From an uncultured Bacteroidota bacterium (GTDB taxonomy: Bacteria > Bacteroidota > Bacteroidia > Chitinophagales > Chitinophagaceae), in the NCBI GenBank assembly GCA_903831575.1, contig CAIKYB010000037.1, positions 62,001-126,000 on the forward strand: a stretch of DNA of 64,000 bases, written 5' to 3'. A program made the translations under genes and the position numbers. Positions 47,149-55,043 of this stretch are shown here, in pieces. Numbering within the stretch: the first letter of the stretch is position 1; the number at the start of each line of letters is the position of its first letter. The notes under the pieces were generated by a model. It saw only the letters and a program-made list of their open reading frames with translations, did not search any database and had not been told where the DNA came from.

Positions 47149-47246
47149 CTATTTTAACCAGTTTTTATAAATGTACCTGCCTGCTAAAAACAGTAAGGCC
47201 GCAGCTCCTAGGCTGAATCCTCCTCTGACAAGAAGACTTTTTTTTT
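47149..47246 (-). other. A9 slippery tract and out-of-frame membrane-anchor extension of the glucosaminidase
   Basis: Nine consecutive A (plus strand T9 at 47238-47246) lie eight codons before the normal stop of the glucosaminidase gene. A -1 shift there avoids that stop and reads SLLVRGGFSLGAAALLFLAG then a short basic end to TAG at 47149-47151. That is a plausible transmembrane helix, and the frame lacks its own start codon (no ATG, GTG or TTG after its preceding stop). The product would be a membrane-anchored enzyme produced by ribosomal or transcriptional slippage. Confidence 0.5.
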
Positions 47247-47696
47247 GGCGATGTCTAGTATGTTTTCATAAATGGAAATAATCCCTTTCATGTAAGCATT
47301 TCTGTCGTCACCGTTTTGTTCCGATATGTACGGACTGTGCGCAATCTTATCTGCATAGGCTTTGTAATCATTTGCCGAAGCATGTGCAGCTTTGTAATTA
47401 CTGGCAATCAACCGAGCAAAATCATAAAAGCTATCCTGTGCACTGGCATAGGTTCTGAATTTTAATTTGTATTGGTTCTGTGCCTGGTACACGCCACCTT
47501 TCCAAAATTCATTAGGCTTTCCTGCGGCAGTTATGCCAAAGAAATTATTGTGTTTGGAAGAAAGTGAAGACGTTCCCCAAGCACTCTCGTAAGCACCCTG
47601 TGATAGAATTACCAATGGATCCATTTTGAATCGTTCACCTGCTTTTTTAGCCAGTGGGAAATTATTGATAACGTAGTTTTCTGTTTTTGTACTCAT
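47208..47696 (-). CDS. Glucosaminidase (GH73, FlgJ-like)
   Basis: A 162-residue peptidoglycan hydrolase: ILSQGAYESAWGTSSLSSKH with the catalytic Glu, then NNFFGI, FRTYAS, FYDFARLI and AHSPYISE segments in GH73 order. No signal peptide. It probably digests the wall in entry or release. Near the 3' end it has an A9 tract; a -1 shift would add a hydrophobic tail. It starts 2 bp after the preceding gene. Confidence 0.85.
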   Translation of the reverse strand: MSTKTENYVINNFPLAKKAGERFKMDPLVILSQGAYESAWGTSSLSSKHNNFFGITAAGKPNEFWKGGVYQAQNQYKLKFRTYASAQDSFYDFARLIASNYKAAHASANDYKAYADKIAHSPYISEQNGDDRNAYMKGIISIYENILDIAKKKVFLSEEDSA

Positions 47697-47698
47697 GG

Positions 47699-48745
47699 TT
47701 ATTGTTGTAAAATGATGTAACGACCGTCAACCCAACGAAGCGTATTGTCAACGGTTTTGAATTGCATGAAATGATTTTCTCCTGTATCCATGGACATAAT
47801 AAGTTGCCCGAGCACCATATTGGGCTGGGCATAATTTACCGTTACCATGCGGTCGTTTAATACAGGTGTGAGCACTTTGGTTAAAAGCCTTGGCATGGGA
47901 AGGCCTTTAAGGGTGAAATAGTCCGTTGGCTTCATCCACCCCACAAGGCTCATCGTTGCTGGATATGCATCAAACATGTTTTTGTAATACGGAAATACAT
48001 CAACGTAGTTTATCGAGCTCGAAACCCAATAACTCACACGTTGTTTGTTTTTTTGTTTGAGACTAGCTGGCGCTTTTGCACCATTAATCACATAGGCTAC
48101 TTCGATAAATTTTACATTGTTTACTTCATCGAATGCCTGTCTGCCTGTGGCATAGCCCAGGAATTCACCTGGCTTTGCAAGGCGAATAATATTTTTGTTG
48201 GAGAACATCTCGTAAATGCGACCGTGATTGGTTGCATCAGGCGAGGTTCTTAGATACACATCTTTTTTAGTCACTACCAGTTGATTGGCTTTGGCATATT
48301 GAACAGGTGCAGTTCCGCCACTGCTAACATCCTTATTTTGATTACCACTGATAATGGTTAAGAATTTCTGATAATCGGAAGTCGATAATTCATTTTGTAA
48401 ATCATCGAGTAAATTATTTTGATACAAATTTTTATAGGCAGTTCCTACGCTATCCAATTTGGTAATGGTTTTAGCAGTGTCTAAAACACTACTGGTATTG
48501 GTTGTATCAAAGCTCATCATCCAGCTTATGCCTGAAGGGTTCATAGCAGAGCGTAAAGCCATTGCTTGTCTTACTTCGGGACTGTCATCGGCTTTTGTTT
48601 GCGTGTCTTTTTTATTGATACCGTCAATGATTTTTTTACCCAAGCGGTAGGTTATGTAAATACCACCAAGCACGAGAATACCGTTCACAATCTTTGACTG
48701 ATTGCTTTGCACCACCTGAATTATTTTTTCTTTTGTACCTGGCAT
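47699..48745 (-). CDS. Membrane-anchored protein with SH3-like domain (virion/entry candidate)
   Basis: A 348-residue protein with a single N-terminal transmembrane helix (about 17-36, IVNGILVLGGIYITYRLG), then a low-complexity region and a bacterial SH3-like segment (about 152-215, VTKKDVYLRTSP…). SH3-like domains bind cell wall. Position directly before glucosaminidase suggests a wall-targeting part of the entry apparatus. No further family recognised. Confidence 0.55.
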   Translation of the reverse strand: MPGTKEKIIQVVQSNQSKIVNGILVLGGIYITYRLGKKIIDGINKKDTQTKADDSPEVRQAMALRSAMNPSGISWMMSFDTTNTSSVLDTAKTITKLDSVGTAYKNLYQNNLLDDLQNELSTSDYQKFLTIISGNQNKDVSSGGTAPVQYAKANQLVVTKKDVYLRTSPDATNHGRIYEMFSNKNIIRLAKPGEFLGYATGRQAFDEVNNVKFIEVAYVINGAKAPASLKQKNKQRVSYWVSSSINYVDVFPYYKNMFDAYPATMSLVGWMKPTDYFTLKGLPMPRLLTKVLTPVLNDRMVTVNYAQPNMVLGQLIMSMDTGENHFMQFKTVDNTLRWVDGRYIILQQ

Positions 48746-48756
48746 AGCTCTAGTTT

Positions 48757-48930
48757 TTACAACATGCTTTTTATTTTTAGTTTCACCAGTGGTATTTCTA
48801 ATTTTTTAGAAATAACCACTAATTCCTGTGCCTTAAAATTGTCGGCAATGGATTGCAATGCTTTTTGTACATGCCTTGCTTCCTGGTCACTAGCGACCTT
48901 TACTTGAATTAATACATCTTGATGTGCCAT
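48757..48930 (-). CDS. Small 57-residue protein
   Basis: A short frame filling the gap between the genes at 48933 and 48745. It starts at ATG 48930, 2 bp after the upstream stop, and ends 11 bp before the next start. Mostly helical with alternating Gln/Lys/Val; the C-terminus is basic. No family recognised. Gap-filling and phase support it being real. Confidence 0.5.
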   Translation of the reverse strand: MAHQDVLIQVKVASDQEARHVQKALQSIADNFKAQELVVISKKLEIPLVKLKIKSML

Positions 48931-48932
48931 GT

Positions 48933-49754
48933 CTATTGCGGATTATTAGGGGTTGTTGAATTCGTTGTTGGTTGCGTAATAAAATGAAGGATTCGCTGCA
49001 AATTGCCTCTGTCTTTTTCAATTTCAGTCAGCAGCAAATACATAGTTCCTAGCTCTTGATTGGTCATGGTATTGCAAAACGCACTTATCATTTCCAATAT
49101 CGTATCACGTTGTCCATCACCTTGGTCTTGCGTGTCAGGCTTTGGTGTTGCGATGCCTTTATCCGTTTCTCCGTTACCAGCCAAAAAGTTCATGGCTGTT
49201 CCAATAGGTGAATTGGTAAAAAACTTTGCTAGTCCAGGTAGCGCCATGCCAATAATGTTGGTATAGTATTCCACTTGCTTTTTAGCATCCAAACTATTTT
49301 GCATGTCCTGCATCTGAAACTCCAGCTCTTCGTTTAGGGCTTGCAGTCTAGTTAGTTCGGAGCTCATGCGCTCCAGCTCTTTGCTGCGTTCCATTTCCGA
49401 AAACTTGCGATGTACCAAGTCGTTCACTTCCGCTTCGCCAAGTCCTGCATATCCATTAAACGGCTTTTGAATTTCATCATCTACATCATGCCACTCAAAA
49501 GTCTTTGACCATATCAACAGGTTACTGTCCTGATCTTTGAATTCCACTTTTACTTTGTCGGGGTTTTCAGATTTATCATAGCTGCGTACCAGGGCAGAGA
49601 AGTTCTCAACTGCTGCCTGGTCAATACCGTTGAGCTTTTTACCATTACGATAAAAAACAGCATTGAACACCACATGGTTATGCCCTTGCTTGGGAAAGGT
49701 TTTAATCATCTTCTGACTAACCTCTATAACATGATATATTTTTTTCTTACTCAC
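48933..49754 (-). CDS. Coiled-coil virion-module protein
   Basis: A 273-residue protein. The first ~90 residues are beta-rich, residues 115-155 form a coiled coil (ERSKELERMSSELTRLQALN…), followed by a hydrophobic stretch (about 167-190, with NIIGMALPGLAKFF) and a Gln/Asp-rich linker, then a helical C-terminus. The start is GTG at 49754 preceded by an AAGGAG site and overlapping the previous stop. Architecture suits a minor structural or membrane-associated virion protein; no homologue recognised. Confidence 0.5.
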   Translation of the reverse strand: MSKKKIYHVIEVSQKMIKTFPKQGHNHVVFNAVFYRNGKKLNGIDQAAVENFSALVRSYDKSENPDKVKVEFKDQDSNLLIWSKTFEWHDVDDEIQKPFNGYAGLGEAEVNDLVHRKFSEMERSKELERMSSELTRLQALNEELEFQMQDMQNSLDAKKQVEYYTNIIGMALPGLAKFFTNSPIGTAMNFLAGNGETDKGIATPKPDTQDQGDGQRDTILEMISAFCNTMTNQELGTMYLLLTEIEKDRGNLQRILHFITQPTTNSTTPNNPQ

Positions 49755-50074
49755 TCCTTGACTATTTGTATGAATTCTAATATTGGATATTCTTGTACTT
49801 CATTTGGAAGCTCAATGGCAATAAGCCCACTAAATTCTTCCATGGCAACCAGCGTTTTTTGACTGACCGCAATTTCAATACTATTGGTATCTGAAATAAT
49901 TCGTGTACCGATAGGAAGTGCACTGGCATTGGTAAGTAGTAAATACTCATTGTATGCAGGTACTTCATAATAGCTTACGCCAGGCTTTGTTACAACATTG
50001 GTAAACCGTTGTAATTCAATTCCAACTTCACGTTGTTTGAGCTGTTGATGAATAAATACTAATTGGTCATACAT
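49751..50074 (-). CDS. Small beta-rich virion-module protein
   Basis: A 107-residue protein composed mainly of predicted short beta strands separated by turns (YYEVPAYNEYLLLTNASALP…LIAIELP). No catalytic motif, signal or membrane segment. It overlaps both neighbours by 4-16 bp. Size and secondary structure would suit a spike or penton-type single jelly-roll subunit; no family recognised. Confidence 0.5.
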   Translation of the reverse strand: MYDQLVFIHQQLKQREVGIELQRFTNVVTKPGVSYYEVPAYNEYLLLTNASALPIGTRIISDTNSIEIAVSQKTLVAMEEFSGLIAIELPNEVQEYPILEFIQIVKE

Positions 50075-50610
50075 AACTGGTCTTGATTTTCTTGTTCAGT
50101 TGTGATGGATTGTTCTACTTCATCATCCATTGTGGTTTCATCTTGAAAAATAAATTCCGAGCGAAGCCAAGGATTAACAGGAATGTCTTGCTTGAATACC
50201 GATTGAATTTTAGGATCAATTGGTTTGAAATTTTCAGCAACACATCTCAAGTACAGACTAACCGTATAGGGTGAAAATTCTTTTTCCTCCATGGTGTCTA
50301 TGTAAACGCCTACCAACAATTGTCCTGGTTTTAGTGTTACGTCAAGTGACTGATAACCGAAAGGTTCTTCTAGCGCATAAATGGCTTGAACGCTAACAGG
50401 CGCAACAAGTTTTTCATGCTTTAAACTATTGAACGATGCCGTTATCCAGCCAATTTCAGCCATGCAGTGTTCGGAATTAATTCCTTTTACATGCTTCACT
50501 AAAAAACCAGTGCAACGTTTTAAATACGTTGGTATCTTATGTTGAAAGTGTACAATTTGCTTTGGGCTCTCAACCTTTATTTGAATGATATTGTAGCGCG
50601 TATTTACCAT
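50059..50610 (-). CDS. Beta-rich virion-module protein (possible capsid/penton subunit)
   Basis: A 183-residue protein. The first ~130 residues are dominated by predicted beta strands (NIIQIKVESPKQIVHF, TGFLVKHVKG, SVQAIYALE, YTVSLYLRCVAE), the last ~50 are acidic and probably flexible. Its N-terminal pattern Q-I-K-V…R-C-x-G-F-x-V and the Y-L-x-x-C end are also visible in the next gene, which suggests paralogy. No motif of any enzyme is present. Confidence 0.5.
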   Translation of the reverse strand: MVNTRYNIIQIKVESPKQIVHFQHKIPTYLKRCTGFLVKHVKGINSEHCMAEIGWITASFNSLKHEKLVAPVSVQAIYALEEPFGYQSLDVTLKPGQLLVGVYIDTMEEKEFSPYTVSLYLRCVAENFKPIDPKIQSVFKQDIPVNPWLRSEFIFQDETTMDDEVEQSITTEQENQDQLCMTN

Positions 50611-50618
50611 GGCTTAGC

Positions 50619-51026
50619 TTATTTGTCATTGCAAAGCCATAAATAAATTTTTGCTTCATACGGATAACCGTAAGGCAAGTTTACTTTTTTACCACCACCA
50701 TCAATAATTGGTTCACAGCCATCGGTCAATTTACCTTCCAGGGTGCTGCCACCAGCGTCCAGGTGCTCTTCAAAAAAAAAGAATTTTTTATTCGGAGCCA
50801 CCTGGTTGCCGCTAGTAAGTAACTTTACTTCGTGTAATTCTTCAAAGACCTCTTGGTTATTTACTTTCAAGCCCAGCGCAGTTCCAGGAATCAATTTGCC
50901 TTTTGGCAACGACACGTAAATGCCACGGATGCGGCTGTATTGTTTGTCGGTTTGTGCATTGATGCGAACAGCGTCTCCTGGTGCAGCAATGCGCACTCTG
51001 ATTTGCTGAAACTTATGGTTCTTCAT
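50619..51026 (-). CDS. Beta-rich virion-module protein (possible capsid subunit)
   Basis: A 135-residue protein built of predicted strands: FQQIRVRIAAPGDAVRI, SRIRGIYVSLP, FFFFEEHLDAGG, and a final AKIYLWLCND. A single eight-strand jelly-roll would fit the length. Pattern similarity with the 50059-50610 product suggests a duplication. It lies between that gene and the major-capsid candidate, each separated by 8-19 bp. Confidence 0.5.
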   Translation of the reverse strand: MKNHKFQQIRVRIAAPGDAVRINAQTDKQYSRIRGIYVSLPKGKLIPGTALGLKVNNQEVFEELHEVKLLTSGNQVAPNKKFFFFEEHLDAGGSTLEGKLTDGCEPIIDGGGKKVNLPYGYPYEAKIYLWLCNDK

Positions 51027-51045
51027 GGTAAATAATGATTAAAAA

Positions 51046-51750
51046 TTAGGACTTGATTACAGCAGTACCTCTCAATATTGCTTTCAAATACGTATTGGTT
51101 GGTGCATTGTTAGCCCACTCAATATTCAACTCGATGCTTTGTTGGTCACGGATAATTTTTGGATTGTCCAGGATGAATAATCCTTTGAACGTATCCTTAC
51201 CACTGGTTTGAAACACTTCGCATGAAGTGTTTGGAACTAGCACCGTTCCGTTTGCCTTGAACTCAAATTCTCCGTTACGCAAATAATCAGGAACGATGTC
51301 AAAGTTTACACTTCCAGGATTGTTTTCTTTATCGGCAGTACCGCCCAATAAATGAATCCCGTACAACAAGAAGTAATTTCCTTTTTCAAGTTTACCACTA
51401 GAGATGTTGCTAGATCCCACCACTTTGTTGTCGTCATCTTTAAACATTTTAATGACTTTAGAGCCACTAATTGTTTTTACCACATAGTAAGCTGTGTCAA
51501 CAGCTTGTAAGCTTTGATTGGCTAATCCAATTTGTATTTCTTTTGGTAACATAGAAATACGTTTTTCAAACTCTGCACGAGAGCGTGAACCTGTGGCTGC
51601 TGCCACTGCTTTTGATTGCGTTTGCATTTTGCGAAACAATTTCTTTCTGTCATTAGGCCCACTAAGGTCTATGGCTTGCAAAAAGTCGTCTTCCGACATT
51701 GCTCCAAGTAAATTGTACTCACTGTTTTCGATTTGTCCGAGCGTTAACAT
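51046..51750 (-). CDS. Candidate major capsid protein
   Basis: A 234-residue protein. The N-terminal ~75 residues are helical and charged; residues 85-234 are strand-rich (YYVVKTISGSKVIKMF, GNYFLLYGIHLLGG, VNFDIVPDYL, FKANGTVLVPN, TYLKAILRGTAVIK), consistent with a beta-barrel. Gene order (first soluble protein of moderate size after a set of membrane proteins, before several small beta proteins) parallels tailless phage modules. I recognise no family, so the capsid role is a structural guess that fold prediction could settle. Confidence 0.45.
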   Translation of the reverse strand: MLTLGQIENSEYNLLGAMSEDDFLQAIDLSGPNDRKKLFRKMQTQSKAVAAATGSRSRAEFEKRISMLPKEIQIGLANQSLQAVDTAYYVVKTISGSKVIKMFKDDDNKVVGSSNISSGKLEKGNYFLLYGIHLLGGTADKENNPGSVNFDIVPDYLRNGEFEFKANGTVLVPNTSCEVFQTSGKDTFKGLFILDNPKIIRDQQSIELNIEWANNAPTNTYLKAILRGTAVIKS

Positions 51751-51777
51751 TTTTTAGAATTTTTAGATTGTTATTAA

Positions 51778-52296
51778 TTAAATGATTTCGATGTATGAAA
51801 GGTCTTCCTCAGTAATTCCTTCCACGTTGCTTGCATAGTCTTCAGGATTGAATGAAGTTGGAGATGAAAGCGCTGGCAAGTCTGGGTTGTAGCGTTCAAT
51901 AGATAAGTTCATCGGTTCACGGTACACGGCAGGTTCCCCCAATCCGTCAATGCCCGACATATTAAAGTCTGAAAGTCCAGCTAGTAAATCTTTTTTCAGA
52001 AATACTTTTACACCTGATAACATACCAGCTGCTCCAACACCTGTTGCCAACATTTTCATGTTAGGGTCTTTAAGCATTAAGTTACCAGCAGCGCCTACGC
52101 CCAATAATACAATAGGACGAGCCATAGCTTTTACATTGAATCCTGTTGCCGTAGCATCTACATTCAATACTTTATCAATCATTTTTCCGCCTACGGAGCC
52201 AATTACGACACCGCCAGTAAGCATAGCCAAGGTTTTGATTTCACCCATCACAGCTTGGCCACTGAGCTTGGTTGTTTTTTTGCGTTGAACTGCCAT
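51778..52296 (-). CDS. Small membrane protein of the virion module
   Basis: A 172-residue protein: basic N-terminus (AVQRKKTTKL), then three Gly/Ala-rich hydrophobic segments (about 22-40, 60-75, 85-100), then a hydrophilic acidic C-terminal half. Such small Gly/Ala-rich membrane proteins are common in internal-membrane phages. No family recognised. Confidence 0.5.
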   Translation of the reverse strand: MAVQRKKTTKLSGQAVMGEIKTLAMLTGGVVIGSVGGKMIDKVLNVDATATGFNVKAMARPIVLLGVGAAGNLMLKDPNMKMLATGVGAAGMLSGVKVFLKKDLLAGLSDFNMSGIDGLGEPAVYREPMNLSIERYNPDLPALSSPTSFNPEDYASNVEGITEEDLSYIEII

Positions 52297-52315
52297 GATA
52301 TAGATTTTTAGATTT

Positions 52316-54160
52316 TTAAAATAATTTTACTGATTTGACTGTTGTTTTATTTGCTGCTGTGCTTCTAGTACTTGTTGGCTTTTTAGCACGAGTAGTAGTT
52401 GCAGGTTTTCTTCTTCTTGTTCCATAACCTGAAAGGCTAGTCGCTTTTTTAGGTTTCACCAATTGATAAATACCAAAGGCCAATAAGCCACCACCAATTA
52501 CTGCTGGAACAGGATTTTTCTTTATGAAATTCATAATACCACCGCCAGTGCTTGTTGGAGTAGTGGAAGGGTCGGTAGTAGCTACTGCACTGCCACTGTC
52601 ACTCGTTGTTATTAATGATCTGTTTTGCTGTGGGTCGGAATTGGCTCCAGCATTTTCGCTTGCTTGAATTTCTGCCACTGCTGCCGCTGCCGTTGGGTCA
52701 GACATAGCTTCACTTTTAAGATTATTGACATCTACGTTTTCATTTTTGGCAAACAAGCCTGATTCCTTTATGATTTTTATGGCTGCAATAATTACAGGAG
52801 TTGCTGCTGCGATAACCGATGCCGAAGCTGGGTCACCCAATTGTCCTAGCATATCATCTTCCACAAAACCATTAAGGTTTCCAGCCTTTCCTCTAAGGAC
52901 AGCATTTTGTAAGGCACTTCGTTTACCTTGTAATTTATCTGCGAATAAATTTTCAATTTTGGCTAGTGCGTTTTTACTTTTTTGCCAGGTAGCAGCATCC
53001 ACGCCTTTAGCAGCAGCCTGTTGCTGGGTTGCATAAGCCCACTTTAATTTAGAAGCCATTTTACCCATGTTGAGCTTCATGGCTAACAAAAATCCAGCAC
53101 GAGCTGCAATAGTTAGCGGATTGAATTTTACAATTGCTTTGATAGCAACTTTAGCGGCATCACCCACTTTTTGACCTACCGTTTTTACCGTGTTTTTTAC
53201 ACTGGTGAAAAATTTCTTGATGCTTATACCACTAAGGGCTAAATCATCAGGGTCTAGGTCAACACCGTTAATGGTATTTACACCATTGCGAAGGTTGAGT
53301 TGCGCCTCGTTTTTTGCAAGCACTTCCAATGCTTCATTTCGTTTGTCGGTGTACCAATACTGAATGGCATAGTCCAACATTTTGAGCAATGCCTTTGGAT
53401 CATCTACCGATGAAACCAGTCCAGGGTTTTGAGCCACAGCGTTACGAGTGGCTACTAAATTTTGATACAGTTTGTCTAAGTCTTCTTGTGGTGATGTTGC
53501 ACCTAAGCCATAACCTGTAAGCGATGTTGCCATAACAGCATCGTGCAAGTCATTACCAGGAACACCACTCAAGACAGCTACGTTTATGCCTTTTAAGTTC
53601 ATAGTATAATCCATTTTATCGGTGTAAGTTTTTTCGTAATTGAATTCAGATAACACGCCATCAACAACACAATATTTTCTGCTGTCTTGTAATGGCACAA
53701 TCACATATACATGTTGCCAGGAATCGGCACTGTACTTGGTAATGCGAAAGCTGTGTGGTATTTGAAGGTTGGTTAATATGCTTGAAACAAAAATGCTCAT
53801 GCAGTCGCAATCCACGCCAGTAGAGCGTTCAGCCCAAGAGCGTGCAGGTCTGCGAAGTTGTTCTAATCCACGTTTATCCAATTTGTATTGGATGAATTGA
53901 TAAACAAATTCCCAAATAGCCTGGCAAGTTTCAATAGTAGATGACCGTTGGAGTAATGGAGCTATTCGCTTGGTGTCGTCAAGGTACTTCCAAACTACCT
54001 TCTCCATTAGTTCCACGGTGTCTGTTACTTCACCATCGTTTATGATGACACGGTCGCGTTCATCAGGCGGTGGAAAGTACGCATTGAAACGACTGCCGTC
54101 TTTGATAGAACGGTAACCGCTTGTAACGGTCTTCATAGGTATATGTGACAGGCTTCTCAT
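52316..54160 (-). CDS. Transglutaminase-like protein with internal and C-terminal membrane segments
   Basis: A 614-residue protein. Residues about 70-200 hold a transglutaminase-like cysteine-peptidase core: a Cys in STGVDCDCMSIF, His in WQHVYVIVP and Asp in YCVVDGVL. Residues 340-500 have Lys-rich and hydrophobic segments, then an Ala/Ser/Thr-rich region; a membrane helix (AVIGGGLLAFGIYQLVKP) precedes a basic Arg/Lys/Thr tail. Possible roles are proteolytic maturation, cross-linking of the particle, or peptide cleavage in the wall. It is the largest product of the virion module. Confidence 0.6.
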   Translation of the reverse strand: MRSLSHIPMKTVTSGYRSIKDGSRFNAYFPPPDERDRVIINDGEVTDTVELMEKVVWKYLDDTKRIAPLLQRSSTIETCQAIWEFVYQFIQYKLDKRGLEQLRRPARSWAERSTGVDCDCMSIFVSSILTNLQIPHSFRITKYSADSWQHVYVIVPLQDSRKYCVVDGVLSEFNYEKTYTDKMDYTMNLKGINVAVLSGVPGNDLHDAVMATSLTGYGLGATSPQEDLDKLYQNLVATRNAVAQNPGLVSSVDDPKALLKMLDYAIQYWYTDKRNEALEVLAKNEAQLNLRNGVNTINGVDLDPDDLALSGISIKKFFTSVKNTVKTVGQKVGDAAKVAIKAIVKFNPLTIAARAGFLLAMKLNMGKMASKLKWAYATQQQAAAKGVDAATWQKSKNALAKIENLFADKLQGKRSALQNAVLRGKAGNLNGFVEDDMLGQLGDPASASVIAAATPVIIAAIKIIKESGLFAKNENVDVNNLKSEAMSDPTAAAAVAEIQASENAGANSDPQQNRSLITTSDSGSAVATTDPSTTPTSTGGGIMNFIKKNPVPAVIGGGLLAFGIYQLVKPKKATSLSGYGTRRRKPATTTRAKKPTSTRSTAANKTTVKSVKLF

Positions 54161-54660
54161 CAGATAAGTTTCGTTGGGGGTGATTGATAAAATAGGCCGT
54201 TCACATAAGTACTAAAAGACATTTCCATTGGAATCCCAAGTTGCGCAACTAGATTTTTTTTGTTGCCTGCTTTAAAGGCTGCAATCACACTTGGAATTTT
54301 GGTAATTATATTGGATAACAATCCTGCTAAAACAGTCCAGGATAATTGTAATTCGATGGTATCAATTTGAGTAACGCCTAGCGGTTTGATGACAATGATT
54401 TTATCCTCGGCATTGGATTGAGAAAGGAATTTTCCATTTGTTGAAAGCGATACAACAGGTTTAGTAATGTTAATGCTATCACGTGAAGGATTGTTGATAG
54501 AAACTTCTGTTCTAAAATACAAACCACCTAAGTTGATTTGATGCACACGAGGATTTAACAACGAAAGCGTTGCTAATTCTGATACGTTTTGAACCTTTAA
54601 TAACTTAACGATTCCATAAACGATTGTTCCTGCTATTGCCAAACCAACTACTTTGTTCAT
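54160..54660 (-). CDS. LEA14/WHy-like beta-sandwich protein with membrane anchor
   Basis: A 166-residue protein with an N-terminal hydrophobic helix (VVGLAIAGTIVYGIVKLL) followed by a predicted beta-sandwich of about 110 residues. The segment LRVHQINLGGLYFRTEVSI (positions about 34-53, here split by P and N) and SINNPSRDSINIT have the N-N-P pattern of LEA14/WHy domains, single beta barrels that sit near membranes. Start overlaps the preceding stop by 1 bp. May be a membrane-bound virion or assembly protein. Confidence 0.55.
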   Translation of the reverse strand: MNKVVGLAIAGTIVYGIVKLLKVQNVSELATLSLLNPRVHQINLGGLYFRTEVSINNPSRDSINITKPVVSLSTNGKFLSQSNAEDKIIVIKPLGVTQIDTIELQLSWTVLAGLLSNIITKIPSVIAAFKAGNKKNLVAQLGIPMEMSFSTYVNGLFYQSPPTKLI

Positions 54661-54665
54661 CTTAA

Positions 54666-54893
54666 TTATTTTTTACGTTTTTTAAAATAATTTTTGACGC
54701 GAAATGAACATTCGTCAAGTCCTTTTTTTACAACATAACCAGCCACAGCTGATACAACTGCATAAATGATAACAGTAGAAAGTCCAGGTAATGTAATGGC
54801 TAATAAAAGTGGCTTTGCCGTTATGGCTTTACCAACGCCACCAACAACTCCCGAAGCGGTAGTGAATAATGCGTTATGTGTAGGTTGCTCCAT
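54666..54893 (-). CDS. Small two-helix membrane protein, first gene of the virion module
   Basis: A 75-residue protein from ATG 54893 (a TTG directly upstream also in frame). Two hydrophobic stretches (about 27-41 and 46-58) and a basic C-terminal tail (FRVKNYFKKRKK). Membrane-located; could be a holin or internal-membrane protein of the particle. It begins the 17-kb leftward gene train, so the promoter lies in the 150-bp divergent region to its right. Confidence 0.55.
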   Translation of the reverse strand: MEQPTHNALFTTASGVVGGVGKAITAKPLLLAITLPGLSTVIIYAVVSAVAGYVVKKGLDECSFRVKNYFKKRKK

Positions 54894-55006
54894 CAAGTTG
54901 TGTGTTCTTTAGGAGACAAACTTCAGGATAACTTATTTGTTGAAAGGGCGTGTGAGGGCGTATGTAGCTCTAAAGCGGTGTGTGTAGATATATGAGGGCA
55001 TTTTGC

Positions 55007-55014
55007 TATCTTTG
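55007..55014 (+). promoter_or_regulatory. Bacteroidota -7 box upstream of the NERD-helicase gene
   Basis: TATCTTTG fits TAnnTTTG and is 29 bp upstream of the ATG at 55044; an AAAAGG ribosome-binding-like stretch precedes the start. The 150-bp divergent region must also contain the promoter of the virion module, which I could not identify. Confidence 0.5.
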
Positions 55015-55043
55015 AAAATTATTAATTATATGTAACTAAAAGG

